Source of the DNA: Amycolatopsis thailandensis
Lineage (GTDB): Bacteria > Actinomycetota > Actinomycetes > Mycobacteriales > Pseudonocardiaceae
DNA: 64,000 nucleotides
Assembly: GCF_002234405.1 (NCBI RefSeq)
Contig: NZ_NMQT01000033.1
Coordinates: 26,471-90,470, forward strand
Reading direction: 5' to 3'
Shown: positions 60,862 to 64,000 of the stretch, piece after piece
How positions within the stretch are numbered: position 1 is the stretch's first letter
Layout: each line of letters starts with the position of its first letter
Notes under the pieces: model-generated
Told to the model about the DNA's origin: nothing
The model's database searches: none
What the model saw: only the letters and a program-made list of their open reading frames with translations
Position numbers and translations under genes: made by a program

Positions 60862-62199
60862 CTACCCGGTAACCGTAGCGCCTCGCTTCGCCGTCCGGCC
60901 ACCGAACTCGATCGAAGTCACCCGTCCACGCTCGTCGCGCAGGAAGCGGGCGGCGGGTTTGCGGGGGTCGGCGGCCTTGGCCAGCACGTCTTCACCGACG
61001 AAGACGACCTCGAAGGCGGGCGGGGACGGGATGTCCTCGACGTTCACGACCATCTGCCCCCACAGCGCGCCGTCGCGATCGGTGACCTCGAACCCCAGGT
61101 CACCGGTCTCGAAACGGCCGAGGTAGTCGGCGAAGTCCGGCAGGCGCACCGGCGCGGCGCTCGCGATCGGCGGCAGTCCCACGAGGTTCTCCAGGCACCA
61201 GTCGACGACCCGGGGGCCGAGCACCCCGCCACCCACGCTGTTGGTCAGCACGGTGACCGCGAAGTCCTCTTCGGGCAGGGTCACGAACTCCGACAGCTGG
61301 AGGTTGCTCACGTTGCCGCCGTGCCGGACCAGCCGCGCGTCGCCGTGACGCGTACGCAGCCAGCTGAGCCCGACCTCTTCGAACGGCAGCGCCGCCCCGC
61401 GCTGCGGCGCGCGCAGGAGGTCACGGGTGGCATCGCTGATCGGCGGCTTGCCCTCGGCCTCGCCGGTCAGGAAGAACCGGGCCCATTTCAGCTGGTCGCC
61501 CGCCGTGGACCACAGGCCGCCGCTCGCGCTGCTCGAACGGGTCAGGCCCACGGTGTGCTCGACAGCGGGTGCGCCGTCACGCACCACGTGACCGACGGCG
61601 TGACGGCGGGTGAGCACTTCCCACGGCAGGTAATACGACTCGGTCATGCCGAGCGGTTCGAGCAGCCGGACGCGGACCACGTCCTCGAACGCCTCGCCCG
61701 CCACCACCTCGACGACCCGTCCGGCCAGCTGGAATCCGGCGTTGCAGTAGGAGAAGACCTCGCCGGGGGCGAAGTTCTGCGGCAACTCGCCGAACCGGTC
61801 GACGGCGAGGGACAGCGCGTCGTCACCCCATCCGGTGGCGAGGTCGACGTCGCCGAGGAATCCGGCGGAATGGGTGAGCAGATGCCGCAGGGTCACCTTC
61901 CCGCGTGCCTCCGGATCCGCCAGGCGGAGATCCGGGAGGTACTCGACGACCGGCTTGTCCAGGTCGAGCGCGCCGTCTTCGACCAGGGCGAGTACGGCGG
62001 CCGCGGCGAAGGTCTTGCTGGTGGAGCCGATCATGAACAGCGTCCCGGGATCGACCGGCAGTCCGGTGTCCACACTGGACACTCCGGTGGCGAACACCGA
62101 CTCCTCGCCCCGGTACGTCACCCCCACCACGGCCCCGGGGACGGCCGCCCCGCGAGCCTCCTCGTCGAGTACCCCTTGCAGTTCCTGAACGTTCGACAC
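60862..62199 (-). CDS. Serine hydrolase of the beta-lactamase class C / EstB type
   Basis: The 445-residue protein has the nucleophile motif STSK (in MIGSTSKTFAAAAVLALVE), the YCN of the Y-x-N motif (FSYCNAGFQLAG) and RHGGNVSN in the third-motif position. It has no signal peptide, so a cytoplasmic esterase or peptidase is more likely than a beta-lactamase. Start is GTG 62199. It probably forms an operon with the downstream acyl-CoA dehydrogenase. Confidence 0.88.
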   Translation of the reverse strand: MSNVQELQGVLDEEARGAAVPGAVVGVTYRGEESVFATGVSSVDTGLPVDPGTLFMIGSTSKTFAAAAVLALVEDGALDLDKPVVEYLPDLRLADPEARGKVTLRHLLTHSAGFLGDVDLATGWGDDALSLAVDRFGELPQNFAPGEVFSYCNAGFQLAGRVVEVVAGEAFEDVVRVRLLEPLGMTESYYLPWEVLTRRHAVGHVVRDGAPAVEHTVGLTRSSSASGGLWSTAGDQLKWARFFLTGEAEGKPPISDATRDLLRAPQRGAALPFEEVGLSWLRTRHGDARLVRHGGNVSNLQLSEFVTLPEEDFAVTVLTNSVGGGVLGPRVVDWCLENLVGLPPIASAAPVRLPDFADYLGRFETGDLGFEVTDRDGALWGQMVVNVEDIPSPPAFEVVFVGEDVLAKAADPRKPAARFLRDERGRVTSIEFGGRTAKRGATVTG

Positions 62200-62496
62200 C
62201 CGTGTCCCCTTTCGTCCGGTCAGGCCAGCGTTTCACCGCGGCACCCCCGCCGAATCGTGGAAACCGACGAACATCGCCCGCCCGCTTCGTCGGTGGGTGC
62301 GATCCGCGTGCGGGGGAAATCACGTAGCCCGGGAGATCACGAACCGGGTACACTGATGTTGCGGTCCGCTCAGTTCTGCCTCGGGCCGCGTTTCGTTGTC
62401 GAAGACCACGCGCCGCGGCCCCCGAGGTCTGCGCCGGGCAGGACAACCCTTTCTATCCTTACGGAGACACCAGGGCGCACCCGCGCCCATACGCTT
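62200..62496 (+). promoter_or_regulatory. Divergent promoter region and long leader of the DEAD-box gene
   Basis: This is 297 bases without a gene. TACACT at 62349-62354 is a fair -10 for rightward transcription and would give a leader of about 135 bases before the helicase ATG, unusually long here. CCTTACGGAGA supplies the ribosome binding site. I see no known riboswitch. The leftward promoter of the serine hydrolase must be at the left end. Confidence 0.4.
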
Positions 62497-64000
62497 ATGA
62501 GCACACCTACTTTCACCGAACTCGGCCTGCCCGGAACTCTCGTGGACGCGCTCGCCGAACAGGGCGTCACCAGCCCGTTCCCGATCCAGGCCGCCACACT
62601 GCCGCATTCGCTGGCGGGCCGGGACGTCCTCGGCCGCGGCCGCACCGGCTCCGGCAAGACCTACGGCTTCGTGCTGCCCGTCCTCGCCCGGCTCGCCGCG
62701 GGCCCGACCCGGCGCCGCCCCGGCCGCCCTCGCGCGCTGGTCCTGGCGCCGACCCGCGAACTGGCCACCCAGATCGAGGCGTCCTTCCTGCCGCTGGCCA
62801 AGCCGCTCGGCCTCAAGGTCACGACCATCTTCGGCGGCGTCAGCCCCAACCCGCAGATCACCCGGCTGCGTGACGGCGTCGACATCGTCGTCGCCTGCCC
62901 CGGCCGGCTCGCCGACCACATGCGCTCCGGCGAGGCGAAGCTCGACCACGTCGAGATCACCGTGCTGGACGAGGCCGACCACATGGCCGACCTCGGCTTC
63001 CTGCCCGACGTCCGGCGCATCATGGCCGAGACCCCGGAGCGCGGGCAGCGGCTGCTGTTCTCCGCGACCCTCGACGCGGGTGTCGACGTGCTGGTCAAGC
63101 GCTTCATGCACGACCCGGTCACGCACAGCGTCGACTCGGCGCAGTCGCCGGTCTCGACCATGAAGCACCACGTGCTGCACCTGGAGGAGACCCACCGGCT
63201 GCCGGTGCTGATCGACCTCACCGCCGCGCCGGGCCGCACGCTGGTGTTCACCCGGACGAAGCACCGCGCCAAGCAGCTGACGCGCAAGCTCATGGCCTCC
63301 GGGGTGCCGGCGGTCGAACTGCACGGCAACCTCGGCCAGACCGCGCGCACCCGCAACCTGGAGGCGTTCGCCTCCGGCGCGGCGAAGACGCTGGTCGCGA
63401 CCGACATCGCCGCCCGCGGTATCCACGTCGACGACGTCACACTGGTCATCCACGCCGACCCGCCGGTCGAGCACAAGGCGTACCTGCACCGCTCGGGCCG
63501 GACGGCGCGGGCCGGGGCGTCCGGCACCGTCGTCACGCTGATGACCGACGCGCAGGTCGGCGACGTCCGCGACCTCACCCGCAAGGCGGGCATCAAGCCG
63601 ACCACGACGCAGCTCGGCCCCGGCCATCCGCTGCTGTCGGAGCTGGCGCCCGGCGAGCGCTCGTTCACCGCGTCGCCGCGGCGGCCGATCGTGGACACCC
63701 GGCCGAAGAAGGTCACCGCCTCCGGCGAGGCCATCCCGGCCAAGGGTGAGGACGAAGAGCGTCCCGCCGGTCGCGGCGCCGGTGGCCGCGGTGCCCGTGG
63801 CGGTCGCGGCCGTGGTCCTTCGGCCGGTGGCCGTGGAGCTTCCGGTGGCCGTCGCGGTGGCTCCTCGGACGGCCGCACGCGTCAGCCCCGCTCCGAGGGA
63901 GACCGCCGTGGCGGCGCTTCCGCCGGTCAGGGCCGTCGGGCGGGCGAGTCCACCGGACGTCGCGAAGGCGCGCCCAAGGGCGGCCAGGCTCGTCAGGGGC
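62497..64000 (+). CDS. DEAD-box ATP-dependent RNA helicase (3' end outside window)
   Basis: The reading frame is open from ATG 62497 to the window edge (501 codons). Motifs in order are the Q-motif region FPIQAATLP, motif I GRTGSGKT at about 48-55, PTRELA, CPGRLADH, DEAD at about 158-161, FSAT, and the RecA2 motifs ATDIAARGIHV and HRSGRTAR. From about residue 420 it turns into an Arg/Gly-rich RNA-binding tail. It resembles RhlE/CshA-type helicases in RNA turnover, ribosome assembly or cold response. Confidence 0.93.
   Translation, partial: MSTPTFTELGLPGTLVDALAEQGVTSPFPIQAATLPHSLAGRDVLGRGRTGSGKTYGFVLPVLARLAAGPTRRRPGRPRALVLAPTRELATQIEASFLPLAKPLGLKVTTIFGGVSPNPQITRLRDGVDIVVACPGRLADHMRSGEAKLDHVEITVLDEADHMADLGFLPDVRRIMAETPERGQRLLFSATLDAGVDVLVKRFMHDPVTHSVDSAQSPVSTMKHHVLHLEETHRLPVLIDLTAAPGRTLVFTRTKHRAKQLTRKLMASGVPAVELHGNLGQTARTRNLEAFASGAAKTLVATDIAARGIHVDDVTLVIHADPPVEHKAYLHRSGRTARAGASGTVVTLMTDAQVGDVRDLTRKAGIKPTTTQLGPGHPLLSELAPGERSFTASPRRPIVDTRPKKVTASGEAIPAKGEDEERPAGRGAGGRGARGGRGRGPSAGGRGASGGRRGGSSDGRTRQPRSEGDRRGGASAGQGRRAGESTGRREGAPKGGQARQG

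Noticed and set aside
63760..64000. Repetitive G/C-rich tract at the right edge
   Set aside because: It encodes the Arg/Gly-rich tail of the DEAD-box helicase and stays in frame to the window end.

Overview
The window is GC-rich (about 70%) actinobacterial DNA. It combines an aerobic cobalamin pathway, a single Emb-type cell-wall arabinosyltransferase, a HelR-type RNA polymerase helicase, a DUF222/HNH protein and a phenylacetate (paa) cluster. Together with the style of its intergenic palindromes this points to a Pseudonocardiales genome, most likely Amycolatopsis or a close relative; the genus is an inference. No rRNA, tRNA, CRISPR array, insertion sequence, integrase or prophage gene was recognised.

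Positions 1-37.2 kb are a dispersed cobalamin locus. Divergent units hold cobQ (cut by the window edge) and cobD/cbiB; cobU-cobT-cobS; a fused ChlI/ChlD-type chelatase subunit with cobO-cobB-cobC; and cobL-cobM-oxidoreductase-cobK. The set resumes at 23.5-26.7 kb with cobG-cobH-cobIJ and ends at 33.2-37.0 kb with a cobalamin riboswitch driving cobN. Nearly all of these genes overlap their neighbours by 1-8 bases. cobF is not in the window, and a Gfo/Idh/MocA oxidoreductase is translationally coupled between cobM and cobK. Genes lying between the cob blocks are an arabinosyltransferase, helR with a rifamycin-element-like palindrome, an HTH-nSTAND-WD40 protein, an atypical LuxR regulator, an ABC-2 exporter operon with a perfect operator, HTH/secreted proteins, and an SOS-box-controlled DUF222/HNH protein. 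Directly after cobN is a 30-residue peptide with seven cysteines.

Positions 37.2-48.2 kb hold a RibD-like protein with its two domains in reversed order, an ABC-F ATPase preceded by a 3-codon leader ORF and a hairpin that hides its ribosome binding site, and then the phenylacetate cluster: paaZ-paaA-paaB-paaC-paaD-paaE leftward, and paaI-paaK-TetR (probable PaaR) rightward. Two PaaR-like operators lie in the divergent promoter region.

Positions 48.2-64 kb hold regulators (TetR, AraC), a winged-helix protein, a Baeyer-Villiger monooxygenase coupled to a GMC oxidoreductase, a secreted GH18 chitinase with a DasR-like site in its promoter, Tex, a large acyl-CoA dehydrogenase, a serine hydrolase and a DEAD-box RNA helicase that runs off the window.

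Gene ends are often marked by long perfect palindromes, several belonging to repeated families. These probably act as bidirectional terminators and may be short mobile or expanding elements.
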